Notes: generated from the letters alone by a model not told the origin. Counted from the first letter of the stretch, positions 49,557 to 58,793 are shown. The stretch is DNA of 64,000 bases from Asanoa ferruginea (GCF_003387075.1 NZ_QUMQ01000001.1:3844001-3908000); one strand, 5' to 3'. Made by a program: numbers and translations.

Positions 49557-51179
49557 TCAGGCCAGGTTGGATGACCGCGGGTAGGCGTCGGCCGGGTCGG
49601 TGAGCACGTTGACGAGGTAGGGCACGCCGGCCGCGAACGCCCGGTCGAGCGCACTGCTGAGGTCGGCCGCCTTGGTGACCGTCTCGCCCGCGCCGCCCAG
49701 TGCCTTGACGACGTCGTCGTAGCGGAGCCCGGGCTGGAGGTCGGCGGCCACGTCATAGCCGTACATCGCCTGCATGGGGTGTTTCTCCAGCCCCCAGATG
49801 CCGTTGTTGCCGACCACGATGACCACCGGCAACTGCTGGCGGACCAGCGACTCGACGTCCATCAGGGAGAAGCCGGCGGCCCCGTCGCCCATCAGCACGC
49901 AGATCTGCCGGTCGGGATAGGTGACCCGGGCGCCCATGGCGTAACCCATGCCGGTGCCGAGGCAGCCGTAGGGACCCGGGTCGAGCCAGGTGCCGGGGAG
50001 GGAGGGCTCCAAATAGCGTCCGGCGTACGAGACGAAGTCGCCGCCGTCGCCGATGGTCACCGCGTCGGGGGCGAGCACCCGGCGCAGCTCGCCGTAGACC
50101 CGGGCCGGCTTGATCGGGTCGGTGTCGGCGGCCATCTCCTCGGCGTCGCGCGCCTTGCCGAGGTCTTCGGCCGCGCGCAGGTCGGCGATCCAGCTCTCGT
50201 GGTCGGCGCGGACGCCGGTGTGGTCGGCCAGCGCGGACAGGATCAGCCGCAGGTCACCGGCGGGGGAGACGACCGGGTTGACGTGGGTCGCGCGCTGCGA
50301 CGGCGCGTCGACGATGTGCACGACCTGGGCGGAGCCGAAGTCGCCGAAGCTGAGCCGGAAGTCGAGCGGGGTGCCGATCACCACGATCACGTCGGCGCCG
50401 CGCAGCGCGGCCCGGCGCGCCTTGGCGAACGCGAGCGGGTGGGTCGGCGGCAGCGAACCGCGCCCCATCCCGTTGGCGATCACCGGCACCCGCAGGGTCT
50501 CGGCGGCCTCGCGCAGGGCGGCGACGGCGTCGCCCGCGTAGACGTCGGAGCCGGCGATGATCACCGGGCGCTCCGCCTCGGCGATCAGCCGGGCGGCGCG
50601 GGCGACCTCGTCGGGGTCGGGCTCGATCACCGCGACGTCGGGTGCGCCCGGCGCGTCGGCCTCGCCGTGCGAGAAGACGATCTCCAGCGGCAGGTCGAGG
50701 AAGACCGGGCCGCGGTGTGGGGTCAGTGCCGCGCCGAGAGCCGCGCGCACCGCGCCGGGAATCTCGTCGGTGGCGAAGACCGTGGAGGCGTGCTTGGTGA
50801 CCGGGGCGACCAGCGGCACGTGGTCGAGTTCCTGGAGACTGCCGGAGCCCCAGCGCATGGCCGGTGCCCGGCCGCCGATCACCATCACCGGTGAGGCGTT
50901 GAAGTGGGCGCTGGTCAGCCCCGAGATGCCGTTGGTGACGCCCGGCCCGGCGGTGAGCACCGCGAGCCCGGGCCGGCGGCGCAGCTTGGCGACCGCCTCG
51001 GCCGCGAACACGGCCGACTGCTCGTGGCGCACGTCGTAGATCGGGAAGCCGGTCTTGTGCGCCGCGTCGTAGAGCGGGAAGACGTGGCCACCGGAGAGGG
51101 TGAACATCTCGTCGACGCCGGCCGCGCGTAGTGCCGCGAGGGCGAGTTCGCCGCCGTGACCCTCGATCCGCTCGCTCAT
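49557..51179 (-). CDS. ThDP-dependent enzyme, acetolactate-synthase-like
   Basis: A 540-residue enzyme of the acetolactate synthase/benzoylformate decarboxylase superfamily. The cofactor-activating Glu53 lies in RHEQSAVFAAEA and the ThDP-magnesium motif is GDGAAGFSLMDVESLVRQQL followed by PVVIVVGNN. The central domain (VARAARLIAEAERPVIIAGS) is the usual ADP/FAD-type fold. It lacks a nearby small regulatory subunit (ilvN), so it is probably not the biosynthetic acetolactate synthase. Oxalyl-CoA or 2-hydroxyacyl-CoA type lyase activity is possible. GGGAG lies 5 nt before ATG 51179. Confidence 0.85.
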   Translation of the reverse strand: MSERIEGHGGELALAALRAAGVDEMFTLSGGHVFPLYDAAHKTGFPIYDVRHEQSAVFAAEAVAKLRRRPGLAVLTAGPGVTNGISGLTSAHFNASPVMVIGGRAPAMRWGSGSLQELDHVPLVAPVTKHASTVFATDEIPGAVRAALGAALTPHRGPVFLDLPLEIVFSHGEADAPGAPDVAVIEPDPDEVARAARLIAEAERPVIIAGSDVYAGDAVAALREAAETLRVPVIANGMGRGSLPPTHPLAFAKARRAALRGADVIVVIGTPLDFRLSFGDFGSAQVVHIVDAPSQRATHVNPVVSPAGDLRLILSALADHTGVRADHESWIADLRAAEDLGKARDAEEMAADTDPIKPARVYGELRRVLAPDAVTIGDGGDFVSYAGRYLEPSLPGTWLDPGPYGCLGTGMGYAMGARVTYPDRQICVLMGDGAAGFSLMDVESLVRQQLPVVIVVGNNGIWGLEKHPMQAMYGYDVAADLQPGLRYDDVVKALGGAGETVTKAADLSSALDRAFAAGVPYLVNVLTDPADAYPRSSNLA

Positions 51180-51246
51180 CAGAACTCCCGTCCTCGGTCC
51201 GCTGCGAGCACCTTACCGGTCAGTAGGGAGCAAATGTGAAAGCGGC

Positions 51247-53091
51247 TCACCTAAGCCCGTCGAGCCAGCTCCGGATGCCGTCGACGATGTCGGTGTAAGA
51301 GTCGCCGGTCGCGTAGTGGAACGCCACGACCGCGGCGACCGCCGGGCTCGCCACCAGCAGAACGAGCATCAACAGCCCGCGCAGGAAGCGGCCGAAGCCG
51401 CCTCCCCGGCGACGGGGGGCCGGGCGGGCCGGCTTGGCTTCCCACACCGGCGGGCGCTCGTCGCGGCGGGCCGGCACCGGGTCGGGGTAGACCTGCGGCT
51501 CGTCGTAGCCGGACAGCGACCGCAGGTCGGAGACCAGGGCGGGCTCGGCCAGCGTGTCGCGGCCGAACCGGGACGGGCGGGTGGCCTTGGCCGCCTTGAC
51601 CGGCACCGCGGCCCGGCCCGGCGGGTAGGCCGCGGGCGGCGGGAGCGGTGCGGTCGGCGGCGGGCGGTGCCCGTTGCGGGACGACGAGACAGCGGCCTTG
51701 GCAACGAAGGGTGCCGCCGCCGGTCCGCTGGCCGGCGTCGCCGCCGACGCACCGGAAGGCGCACCGGACGTGGCGCCCGAAGGCGCACCGGGCTGCGCGC
51801 TCGAAGGCGCACCGGGCTGCGCGCCCGAAGGCGCACCGGACTGCGCGCCCGAGGGCGCGCCAGGTGCGACCGGCCCGGCGGGCGACACGGGTGCGATCTT
51901 GACCGGCTGCGGTATCGCGCCGTCGGCCGGCTCGACGACCTTCGGGAACGTCCCGGTCACCGGCACCGCGCCGGCCGCGCTGGCCAGCATCGCGGTCGAC
52001 GCCAGCACGCTGCCCTCGGCCACCACGAGCTCGGGCTGCTCGATCACCACCGGCGGCTCGCCGAGCTCGCGGTGCAGCATCGTCGCCAGCAGCGGGATGC
52101 GGCTGGACCCGCCGACCAGGAAGACACCGGCCCGGTTGCCGGCCGGCAGCGCCGCGGCCTCGATCACCGACTTGGTCACCTGCACCGTGCGCGCCAGGAT
52201 CGGCGTCGCCACCCGCTCCAATTCGGCGCGGGTCAGGTGCGCTTCGATGTCGCAGAGAGGGATGACCAGGTCGGCCGAAGGGCTGCGGGACAACCGCTCT
52301 TTGGCCACGCGTACGTCGTCCCAGAGTTGCCGCTTGGCCCGCCGGTCTTCGACCGTCGCCGGTGCCCGCAGCCGCTCCCAGGCCTCCGGATGGGCCGGCG
52401 CGTAGGTGGCCGCCAGGTGCTCGACCAAGGCCGCGTCGACGTCGAGGCCACCCAGGTCGGCGCGGCCGTCGACGGCGAGCACCTCGAAGCCGTCGGACCG
52501 GCGCACCACCACGCTCGCGTCGAACGTGCCGGCGCCGAAGTCGTGCACGACCACGGCGGAGCCGATCGGCACGTCGCGGCCGAGCACCTCGGCGAAGTAG
52601 GTGGCCGCGGCGACCGGCTCGGCGACCAGTCGGCCATTGCCCAGCCCGGCCTTGGCGGCGGCGCCGGAGAGCAGCTCGCGGCGGGTCGCACCCCAGGTCG
52701 CGGGGCAGGTCAGGGTCAGCGTCGGCGGGGTGTCGGCGGTGACCTCGCCGGTGGTCAGGTCACCGATCGTGCGGCGCCACTCTTCGGCGAGCCGGGACAG
52801 CACCGCGGCGATCAGGTCGGCCAGCGGGATGTCGCGCTCGCCGAGCAGCACGCTGCCGTCGTCGACGTGGCGCTTGGGGTTGGGCTCGAAGCGGGCCGGG
52901 TCGAGCCGGGAGCTGTGCACCGCGTCGCGGCCGACCACCAGCGGCGCGTCGCCCGGCGGCGCGTAGACCGCCGAGGGCAGCAGGGGCGAGCCGTCGACCA
53001 GCAGCGGGCGCACCCGACCGTCGGGCCAGCGCACCACGGCCACCGTGTGCGAGGTCCCGAAATCGACCCCCAGCGCGGCCCCCGGTGACAT
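51247..53091 (-). CDS. Hsp70-like ATPase with Pro/Ala-rich linker and C-terminal membrane anchor
   Basis: A 614-residue protein. Residues 1-370 form an actin/Hsp70 ATPase domain with phosphate motif 1 GVDFGTSHTVAVVRW, connect and phosphate 2 motif VHDFGAGTFDASVVV, and adenosine motif VFLVGGSSRIPLLATML. The Hsp70 peptide-binding domain is absent. Instead there is a Pro/Ala linker with repeated GAPSGAQ units (about 410-450), an arginine-rich stretch (PRRRGGGFGRFLRG) and one membrane helix (LLMLVLLVASPAVAAVVAF), followed by about 20 external residues. The membrane-anchored ATPase would thus face the cytoplasm. Such proteins are known in actinobacteria but their clients are not. A TAGGCT box lies 7 nt before ATG 53091. 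Confidence 0.88.
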   Translation of the reverse strand: MSPGAALGVDFGTSHTVAVVRWPDGRVRPLLVDGSPLLPSAVYAPPGDAPLVVGRDAVHSSRLDPARFEPNPKRHVDDGSVLLGERDIPLADLIAAVLSRLAEEWRRTIGDLTTGEVTADTPPTLTLTCPATWGATRRELLSGAAAKAGLGNGRLVAEPVAAATYFAEVLGRDVPIGSAVVVHDFGAGTFDASVVVRRSDGFEVLAVDGRADLGGLDVDAALVEHLAATYAPAHPEAWERLRAPATVEDRRAKRQLWDDVRVAKERLSRSPSADLVIPLCDIEAHLTRAELERVATPILARTVQVTKSVIEAAALPAGNRAGVFLVGGSSRIPLLATMLHRELGEPPVVIEQPELVVAEGSVLASTAMLASAAGAVPVTGTFPKVVEPADGAIPQPVKIAPVSPAGPVAPGAPSGAQSGAPSGAQPGAPSSAQPGAPSGATSGAPSGASAATPASGPAAAPFVAKAAVSSSRNGHRPPPTAPLPPPAAYPPGRAAVPVKAAKATRPSRFGRDTLAEPALVSDLRSLSGYDEPQVYPDPVPARRDERPPVWEAKPARPAPRRRGGGFGRFLRGLLMLVLLVASPAVAAVVAFHYATGDSYTDIVDGIRSWLDGLR

Positions 53092-53098
53092 GCCGCCG

Positions 53099-53104
53099 AG
53101 CCTA
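53099..53104 (-). promoter_or_regulatory. -10 box of a probable leaderless promoter (Hsp70-like gene)
   Basis: On the minus strand TAGGCT is followed by 7 nt and ATG 53091, with no ribosome site. Confidence 0.45.
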
Positions 53105-53136
53105 CCGGTGCGACGCCCGCCGCTCGGACCAGTTGA

Positions 53137-53910
53137 TCAGCGTCCGGTGAAGTCCGGTTTGCGTTTTTCGACGAAAGCGGCCATGCCCTCGCGCCGGTCG
53201 TCGGTCGCGAACAGGGCGGCGAAGAGCTGGCTCTCCCAGGCGAGCGCCGACGTGAGATCCATCTCAAGGCCGCCGTCGATCGCGACCTTCGCCGCGCGGA
53301 TGGCCTGGGCCGGACCGGTCAGGTAGGGGCGGACCAGCTCCACCGCGGCCGCGTAGACCTCGGCCGCCGGGACGACCTGGTCGGCGAGCCCGATCCGCAG
53401 CGCCTCGGCGGCGTCGACCATCCGGCCGGACAGGACGATGTCTTTGGCCTTGGCCGGGCCGACCAGCCGGGCCAGCCGCTGGGTGCCGCCGGCGCCGGGG
53501 ATGATGCCGAGCTTGATCTCCGGCTGGCCGAGCTTGGCGTCGTCGGCGACGACCCGCCAGTCGCAGGCCAGCGCCAGCTCACAGCCGCCGCCGAGGGCGT
53601 AGCCGGTGATCGCCGCGACGACCGGCTTGGGGATGCGGGCCACCGCACCGAGCGCCGCGGACAGGTCGGCCGCCCGGCTCGACATGTCCACGTAGGACAT
53701 GTTGGCCATCTCCTTGATGTCGGCGCCGGCGGCGAAGACCTTCTCGCCTCCGTACACGATGACGGCGCGGACGCTGTCGTCCGCGGTCGCCTCGGTGGCC
53801 GCGGCCCGGATCTCCTCCTGCACCTGGGTGTTGAGCGCGTTCATCGGCGGCCGGTCGAGCCGGATCGTGCCGATGCCGTCGTGCTTTTCCAGCCTGACGA
53901 GCTCGCCCAC
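53137..53910 (-). CDS. Enoyl-CoA hydratase/isomerase
   Basis: A 257-residue crotonase-fold enzyme adding water to trans-2-enoyl-CoA. Both catalytic glutamates of enoyl-CoA hydratases are present: Glu111 (GGGCELALACDW) and Glu131 (GQPEIKLGIIPGAGGTQRL). The oxyanion-hole segment FAAGADIKEM is intact. GTG 53910 has GGAGGTG upstream. It belongs with the acyl-CoA functions elsewhere in the window (thiolase, Ccr, Etf), though physically separate. Short-chain specificity is the default expectation. It is a single gene, divergent from the DUF6232 pair. Confidence 0.92.
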   Translation of the reverse strand: MGELVRLEKHDGIGTIRLDRPPMNALNTQVQEEIRAAATEATADDSVRAVIVYGGEKVFAAGADIKEMANMSYVDMSSRAADLSAALGAVARIPKPVVAAITGYALGGGCELALACDWRVVADDAKLGQPEIKLGIIPGAGGTQRLARLVGPAKAKDIVLSGRMVDAAEALRIGLADQVVPAAEVYAAAVELVRPYLTGPAQAIRAAKVAIDGGLEMDLTSALAWESQLFAALFATDDRREGMAAFVEKRKPDFTGR

Positions 53911-54001
53911 GTCACACCTCCATGTGCTTCTGGCGTCCGAGACACATTACGGGGTCCGCGGTTGGGTAACGTGGAGGCAGGGGTCCTTTCTGGTGGTAGG
54001 G

Positions 54002-54463
54002 ATGATCACTTACTACAACGACCGTGCCGTGCGGGTCACGTCCCAGGCGATCCAGGTCGCCGGGCGCAGCTACCCGCTGGCCACGCTGTCCCGGGTCTGG
54101 CACCGGCGCGGCGACCGGTCGCTGCGCACGGTCGCCGGGCGGGGCGCGATCGGGGTCGCGCTGATCTCCCCGCTCGTCGCCGCCGCCATCGGCATCGTGG
54201 TCGCCCTGCGGCTGCACACCTCGACGGCGACCACGGTGCTGATCGTCGGCGGCTCGGTGCTGGTCGGCCTGGCCGCCGCGCCGCTGGCCGACTTCCTGCT
54301 CGGCCGCCTCGACCTGTCCTACTCGAAGGGTTCCCGGGCGTTGGAGATCTGGGCCGAGGTGGGTGGCCGGCCGACCCTGCTGGTGCAGACCGCCGACGCG
54401 CTGAAGTTCGGGCAGATCTACCGGGCGCTGCAACGCGCACTCGAAGCCGCACCGAGGTATTGA
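54002..54463 (+). CDS. DUF6232 membrane protein, copy 1
   Basis: A 153-residue protein starting MITYYNDRAVRVTSQAIQVA, the typical DUF6232 beginning, with a PH-like strand-rich N-terminus (WHRRGDRS motif). Two central membrane helices follow (AIGVALISPLVAAAIGIVVA and TTVLIVGGSVLVGLAAAPLA), then a C-terminal cytoplasmic strand-helix segment (EIWAEVGGRPTLLVQTADAL, FGQIYRALQRALE). Function of the family is unknown. It is followed after 19 bp by a paralogue, so the two are probably co-expressed and may form a heteromer. Confidence 0.8.
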   Translation: MITYYNDRAVRVTSQAIQVAGRSYPLATLSRVWHRRGDRSLRTVAGRGAIGVALISPLVAAAIGIVVALRLHTSTATTVLIVGGSVLVGLAAAPLADFLLGRLDLSYSKGSRALEIWAEVGGRPTLLVQTADALKFGQIYRALQRALEAAPRY

Positions 54464-54482
54464 CGGGGGCGGTTTTGCTGTA

Positions 54483-54965
54483 GTGGTGACCGTCTACTTC
54501 CGCGATCAGCACGTCCAGGTGACGTCCGATGCGGTGCGGGTCGACGGGGCCACGTTCCCAGTGGCGGCGTTGCAGCTCGTCTGGCACCGCCGTGGCCCCG
54601 CCACGACCCGCACGATGTCCCGGCGCTTCGGCCGGGGCGTCCTCATCCTGGTCATCTCGATCCTGCCGCTCGCGGCGATCGTCTGTGCCATCTCGCTCGT
54701 CTACTCCGCGACTGACCGGTCGGCCTGGGGGCTGGCGATCGTCGTGCTCGCTGTGGGGGTGATCGGCGCCCTGGTCCTGGCCCCGTTCGCCGAGATCCCG
54801 CTCGGCTGGCTGGACCGCTCCTATGACCGGGGCACCGTGGTCAGCGAGCTGTGGGTGCGCTACGCGGGGGAAGACCTGATGCTTCTGCGTACGTCGAACA
54901 CGCTGCGCTTCGGTCAGATCTACCGAGCCGTCCAACGCGCCGTCGAGCAGCAGAACCCCCGCTAG
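54483..54965 (+). CDS. DUF6232 membrane protein, copy 2
   Basis: A 160-residue paralogue of the preceding protein: VTVYFRDQHVQVTSDAVRVD start, shared LVWHRRG motif, two membrane helices (GVLILVISILPLAAIVCAIS and GLAIVVLAVGVIGALVLAPF) and the same closing LRFGQIYRAVQRAVE. Identity to copy 1 is moderate, highest at the two ends. The start is GTG 54483 or GTG 54486. The stop codon shares CTAG with the convergent AfsR-type regulator gene. Confidence 0.8.
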   Translation: MVTVYFRDQHVQVTSDAVRVDGATFPVAALQLVWHRRGPATTRTMSRRFGRGVLILVISILPLAAIVCAISLVYSATDRSAWGLAIVVLAVGVIGALVLAPFAEIPLGWLDRSYDRGTVVSELWVRYAGEDLMLLRTSNTLRFGQIYRAVQRAVEQQNPR

Positions 54966-57900
54966 GCCCGGGTGAGCCGGGCCTGTGCGGCGGCGGCGTG
55001 CGGCGAGGCGAGGTCGGTGTAGAGGTTGCGGGCCTTGACCCACATCTCGGTGCCCGCCTCGACGTCACCCCACTCGACCAGCACGTCGCCGAGCAGCAGC
55101 AGGGCGGCCGCGATGCCCGGGCGGTGACCGGACTCCCGGTGGATCTTCAGCGCGCTGCGCACGTTGCGGATCGCGTCGGGCGCCACGCCCAGGTCGTGCG
55201 CGCAGCTCGCCAGGACCCGCAGCGCCTGCCCTTCGAGGATCCGGAAGCCGGACTGCCGGGCCAGGTCGAGCGCGGTCTCCGCCAGGTCCTGGCCGTCGGT
55301 CGGGCGGCCCTGCTCGCGGCGCAGGTCGGCCAGCGCGGCCAGCGCGCCGACCTCGGTGTGCGGGTAGGCCGCCCGCCGCGCCAGCCGGATCGCCTCGTCG
55401 AGCGCGTCGGCGGCCTGGTCGAGGTCGTCGTTGCCGTGGTAGGCCATGCCGAGCGCCTTGTGCGCGTCGGCCAGCAGGCGCGACCGCTCGGTCTCGATGC
55501 CGATCTCGATCGCCCGGCGGGCCGTGCGGATCGCCTCCTCGCCCTCGCCGCACGCGGCGTGCACCTGGGCGATCGCGCACAGCACGTCGCCCTCGGTGCG
55601 CCGGTTGCCGTTGCGGGTGGCCATCCGCAAGGCCCGGGTGAGCGCCCGCCTGGCCTGCTTGTAGCGGCCCTGCTCGGAGCGGATCAGGCCGAGGCCGAGG
55701 AACGCGATCGCCGACGACTGCGGCCAGCCCGCCGCCCGGTGCAACCGCAGCCCGCGCTGGAGCACCTTGGCCGACTCGTCGAGCCGGCCCAGCGCCCAGT
55801 AGAGGCCGGACAAGTTGCCCAGCACGGTCGCCTCGGCGGTGCGGTTCTCGTTGCGCTGCGCCACCTCGATGCTGCCCTCGAACAGCTCGATGGCGTCGAG
55901 GAGCCGGCCGTTGCGCCAGTAGAGCAGCGCAAGGTTGCCCATCACCCCGCCCTCGCCGGCCTGCCAGCCGCTGGACCGGGCCAACTCGAGTGCGCGGCGG
56001 TAGTGCGGCTCGGCCGCCGGCAGGTCGGACCGCTGCGCGTGCAGGTCGCCGAGGCTGATCTCGGCTGCCGCGGTGCCCATCGGGTCGTTGTCGGCGGCGG
56101 CCGCGACCAGGGCCGCCTCGGCGATCGCCCGCCACTCCGTCGGGCTGCCGGTCGACCACAGCAACGGGCGCAGCGCGTCGGCCAGCCGCACCGCCACCGG
56201 GCGCGGCCCGTGCTGCGCCGCGACCGCCACCGTCGGCACCAGGTTGGGCAGCTCGGCGGTGATCCAGTCGACGGCGTCGGCGGCGCTGGGGAACGCGACG
56301 GACGGGGTCGCCGGCGCGGTCACCGGCAGCCGGGAGAACTCCGGGTAGACCAGCCGGCTGGCCGCGTCGACGTGGTCGAGATACCACCCGAAGAGCCGGC
56401 CCCGGGCCGCGTCGTGGTCGGGCTCGTCAGCCGCCAGCCGGCCGCGGGCGTATTCGGCGACCAGGTCGTGCAGGCCGTAGCGGCCAGGGCCGCGCTCGTT
56501 GACCAGGCTGGCGGCCACCAGCGGATCGAGCGCCGGGCCGATCTCGGGTCGGCCGGTCAGGGCGGTCGCGAGCCCTGCTCCGAACTCGGCGCCCGGCACC
56601 AGCGCGAGCAGCCGGAACAACCGCCGGGCGGGCTCGGCGAGGGCCGCGTAGCTCAGGTCGAACGCGGCCGACACAGTGGCCGCCGCGTCGTGCTCGATGC
56701 CCAGACCGGCCAGCCGGTCGCCGGCCCGCAGCCGTTGGTTATAGGTCGTGATCGGCCTGGGCCGGCCGGTGTCGACCTGCGCGGCCGCGATCCGCAGCGC
56801 GAGCGGCAGGTGGCCGGTCAGCGCGGCGAGGTCGGCCGCGGCGGCCTGCTCGCGGGCCACCACGTCGGCGCCGAGCAGGCGGCCGAGCAGCGCGCTGGAG
56901 GTGGCCGGCGCCAGCACGTCGAGTGGCAGCGCGACGGCGCCGTCGACCGCGACCAGGCCGGCGAGCCGGTTGCGGCTGGTCACCAGCGTCACGCTGCCGT
57001 CGCCGGCGGGGAGCAGCGGACGCACCTGGTCGGCGTGCTCGGCGTTGTCGAGGAGCACCAGGAGCTGCTTGTCGGCGGTGATCGTGCGATAGACCTGGAC
57101 CGCCTCGTCGAGGTCGGCCGGGGTGCTGGCCGCCGGCACGCCGAACGCGGCCAGGAACCGGCCGACCACCTCGGCCGGGCGCAGCGACCGCGACTGGGCC
57201 CAGCCACGCAGGTCGACGGCGAGCTGGCCGTCGGGGAAGCGGCGGCGGACCCGGTGTCCCCACTGGACGGCCAGGGTGGTCTTGCCGACCCCGGCCATGC
57301 CGGAGATCACCACCGCGACCGGTGCGCCGCCGGCGCCGCCGACCACCGTGTCGAGCCGGCGCAGGGCCTGGTCGCGGCCGAGGAAGGTGCGTGTCGGCGG
57401 GGGGAGCTGGGCCGGCGCGGTGCGCTCCTGGGCGGCCGCGCGCAGGATCCGCCGGTGCAGCTCGCGCAGGTTGTCGCCGGGGTCGACGCCGAGCTCGTCG
57501 GCCAGCAAGCGGCGGGTGCGCTCGTAGGCGGCCAACGCCTCGGCGCGCCGGTCGGAGCGGGCCAGCGCCCGCATCAACTGGCCCTGGAGCCGTTCGCGCA
57601 GGGGGTGTTGCTCGGCCAGCGTCCGCACCTCGGCGCCGATCTCGCGGTGCCGGCCCAGCTCGAGCTCCAGCTCGAAGCAGTCCTCATAGGCCGCGAGCCG
57701 CAGCTCGTGCAGCCGGGCCGCCTCGGCGCGGACCCGGTCGCCGTAGTCGTCACCATCGTAGGCCGCGGCGCCGCGCCACAGGCCGAGGGCCTTGCGCAGC
57801 GCCCGGCGGGCGTCTTCGCCCTCTGAGTCGGCGCGCAGCCGCCCGGCCTGCGCCAGCAGCGTCTGGAACGTGTCGGAGTCGAGCCCACCCGGCGGCACGA

Positions 57901-58195
57901 CGAGCTCGTAGCCGGCCGGTGTCCGGTGTAGCGCGTCGTCGCCGAGCGCCTTGCGCAGGTGATGGATGAGCACCCGGATGGCGCCGCGCCGGGTCTCCTC
58001 GCCGGCGCCCTTCTCCCACAACGCCTCGGCGAGCACCGCCACCGACACGGTGCGGTTGGCGTCGACGAGTAGGTTGGCGAGCACCACGCGGACCTGGCGG
58101 GCGGCCAGCGCGACCACCTCTGGATCGGCGTGCTGCGTGCGCGCATCAGGCTCTGCCCGCAGCACACGCAGCGGGCCAAGCACTTCGAACCGCAT
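54962..58195 (-). CDS. AfsR/SARP-type transcriptional regulator with NB-ARC and TPR domains
   Basis: A 1077-residue regulator. Residues 1-100 are an OmpR-like winged helix (MRFEVLGPLRVL onward) and 105-255 the bacterial transcriptional activation domain typical of SARPs. These are followed by an NB-ARC/STAND ATPase with Walker A GMAGVGKTT (299-307) and the kinase-2 segment LLVLLDNAEHADQV. The C-terminal third is a series of TPRs (GDLHAQRSDLPAAEPHYRRA and many more). Such proteins act as signal-gated activators, often of secondary metabolism. ATG 58195 was chosen because TGGGAG lies 6 nt before it. No biosynthetic cluster is adjacent, so its targets are unclear. It shares its last 4 bp with a DUF6232 gene. 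Confidence 0.92.
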   Translation of the reverse strand: MRFEVLGPLRVLRAEPDARTQHADPEVVALAARQVRVVLANLLVDANRTVSVAVLAEALWEKGAGEETRRGAIRVLIHHLRKALGDDALHRTPAGYELVVPPGGLDSDTFQTLLAQAGRLRADSEGEDARRALRKALGLWRGAAAYDGDDYGDRVRAEAARLHELRLAAYEDCFELELELGRHREIGAEVRTLAEQHPLRERLQGQLMRALARSDRRAEALAAYERTRRLLADELGVDPGDNLRELHRRILRAAAQERTAPAQLPPPTRTFLGRDQALRRLDTVVGGAGGAPVAVVISGMAGVGKTTLAVQWGHRVRRRFPDGQLAVDLRGWAQSRSLRPAEVVGRFLAAFGVPAASTPADLDEAVQVYRTITADKQLLVLLDNAEHADQVRPLLPAGDGSVTLVTSRNRLAGLVAVDGAVALPLDVLAPATSSALLGRLLGADVVAREQAAAADLAALTGHLPLALRIAAAQVDTGRPRPITTYNQRLRAGDRLAGLGIEHDAAATVSAAFDLSYAALAEPARRLFRLLALVPGAEFGAGLATALTGRPEIGPALDPLVAASLVNERGPGRYGLHDLVAEYARGRLAADEPDHDAARGRLFGWYLDHVDAASRLVYPEFSRLPVTAPATPSVAFPSAADAVDWITAELPNLVPTVAVAAQHGPRPVAVRLADALRPLLWSTGSPTEWRAIAEAALVAAAADNDPMGTAAAEISLGDLHAQRSDLPAAEPHYRRALELARSSGWQAGEGGVMGNLALLYWRNGRLLDAIELFEGSIEVAQRNENRTAEATVLGNLSGLYWALGRLDESAKVLQRGLRLHRAAGWPQSSAIAFLGLGLIRSEQGRYKQARRALTRALRMATRNGNRRTEGDVLCAIAQVHAACGEGEEAIRTARRAIEIGIETERSRLLADAHKALGMAYHGNDDLDQAADALDEAIRLARRAAYPHTEVGALAALADLRREQGRPTDGQDLAETALDLARQSGFRILEGQALRVLASCAHDLGVAPDAIRNVRSALKIHRESGHRPGIAAALLLLGDVLVEWGDVEAGTEMWVKARNLYTDLASPHAAAAQARLTRA

Positions 58196-58350
58196 GGGCA
58201 TCTCCCAGTTGTTACCATGGCAAAGACGGCTACTCACGTTAGCGCACGCGCGCCACCTCTTGCCGGTTCAGCCAACGCAGAACCAACACCGGCCCTGCAC
58301 AGTAGGCACCGGCCGCACCGCCCTGGGCGCAACCGGCCGCCGAGGGGGGT

Positions 58351-58375
58351 GACGCGGCCAACGGGGGGCCGCGTC
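58351..58375. terminator. Hairpin downstream of the PLD-N membrane protein gene
   Basis: GACGCGGCC (58351-58359) pairs with GGCCGCGTC (58367-58375) around a 7-nt loop, 23 bp beyond the stop codon at 58398 on the minus strand. It separates that operon from the AfsR-type gene. Confidence 0.68.
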
Positions 58376-58397
58376 TTCCCTCTGCCCCGCCGCCGGA

Positions 58398-58793
58398 TCA
58401 GCCGCGCGGCGGGTCTTCTTTTTCGCGCTTCAGGTCGTCTTCGCGCCGGCGTAGGTCGGCTTCCCAGCGCTCGAACATCTCGCGGTCGCCGGTGGGCTCG
58501 CGTTCGATGGAGCGGAGAAACTCGGGGTCGTCGTCGGGCGCCTTCGGCCGCGGGCGCTCGGCCTCGGGGAAGCCGTTGCCGGGCCGCCACTGGCCGCCCG
58601 GCCGTGGTGAGTTGTGTCGACCCGCGACAAACCACGCCACGCCGCCGACCAGGGGGAAGAACAGGATGATGAGCACCCATGCGATCCGCGGCAGCGCCCG
58701 GATCTCGCCCTCCTCGGCGGAGAGGCAACTGATCAGCGCGGCGACTGCCAGCACGAGCTGGGCCACGAAGAGGAGACCGTAGAGGCGCACCAT
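58398..58793 (-). CDS. Small membrane protein with phospholipase-D-nuclease N-terminal domain
   Basis: A 131-residue protein. Two N-terminal membrane helices (MVRLYGLLFVAQLVLAVAAL; RIAWVLIILFFPLVGGVAWF) have the WVLIILFFPLVGG signature of the PLDc_N domain. A soluble, charged C-terminus follows (REMFERWEADLRRREDDLKR), predicted helical. The catalytic PLD domain is missing, as in many actinobacterial members of unknown function. ATG 58793 was preferred over 58817 for its fit to the first helix. It is third in an apparent operon with two DUF202 genes, 61 bp downstream. Confidence 0.82.
   Translation of the reverse strand: MVRLYGLLFVAQLVLAVAALISCLSAEEGEIRALPRIAWVLIILFFPLVGGVAWFVAGRHNSPRPGGQWRPGNGFPEAERPRPKAPDDDPEFLRSIEREPTGDREMFERWEADLRRREDDLKREKEDPPRG

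Noticed and set aside
49557-51179. Biosynthetic acetolactate synthase (ilvB)
   Set aside because: No ilvN or ilvC nearby and the sequence belongs to the broader ThDP family; a specific name is not supported.
54962-58195. Pathway-specific regulator of a secondary-metabolite cluster
   Set aside because: No biosynthetic genes (PKS, NRPS, terpene synthase or similar) lie within the window around it; only the regulator class is supported.
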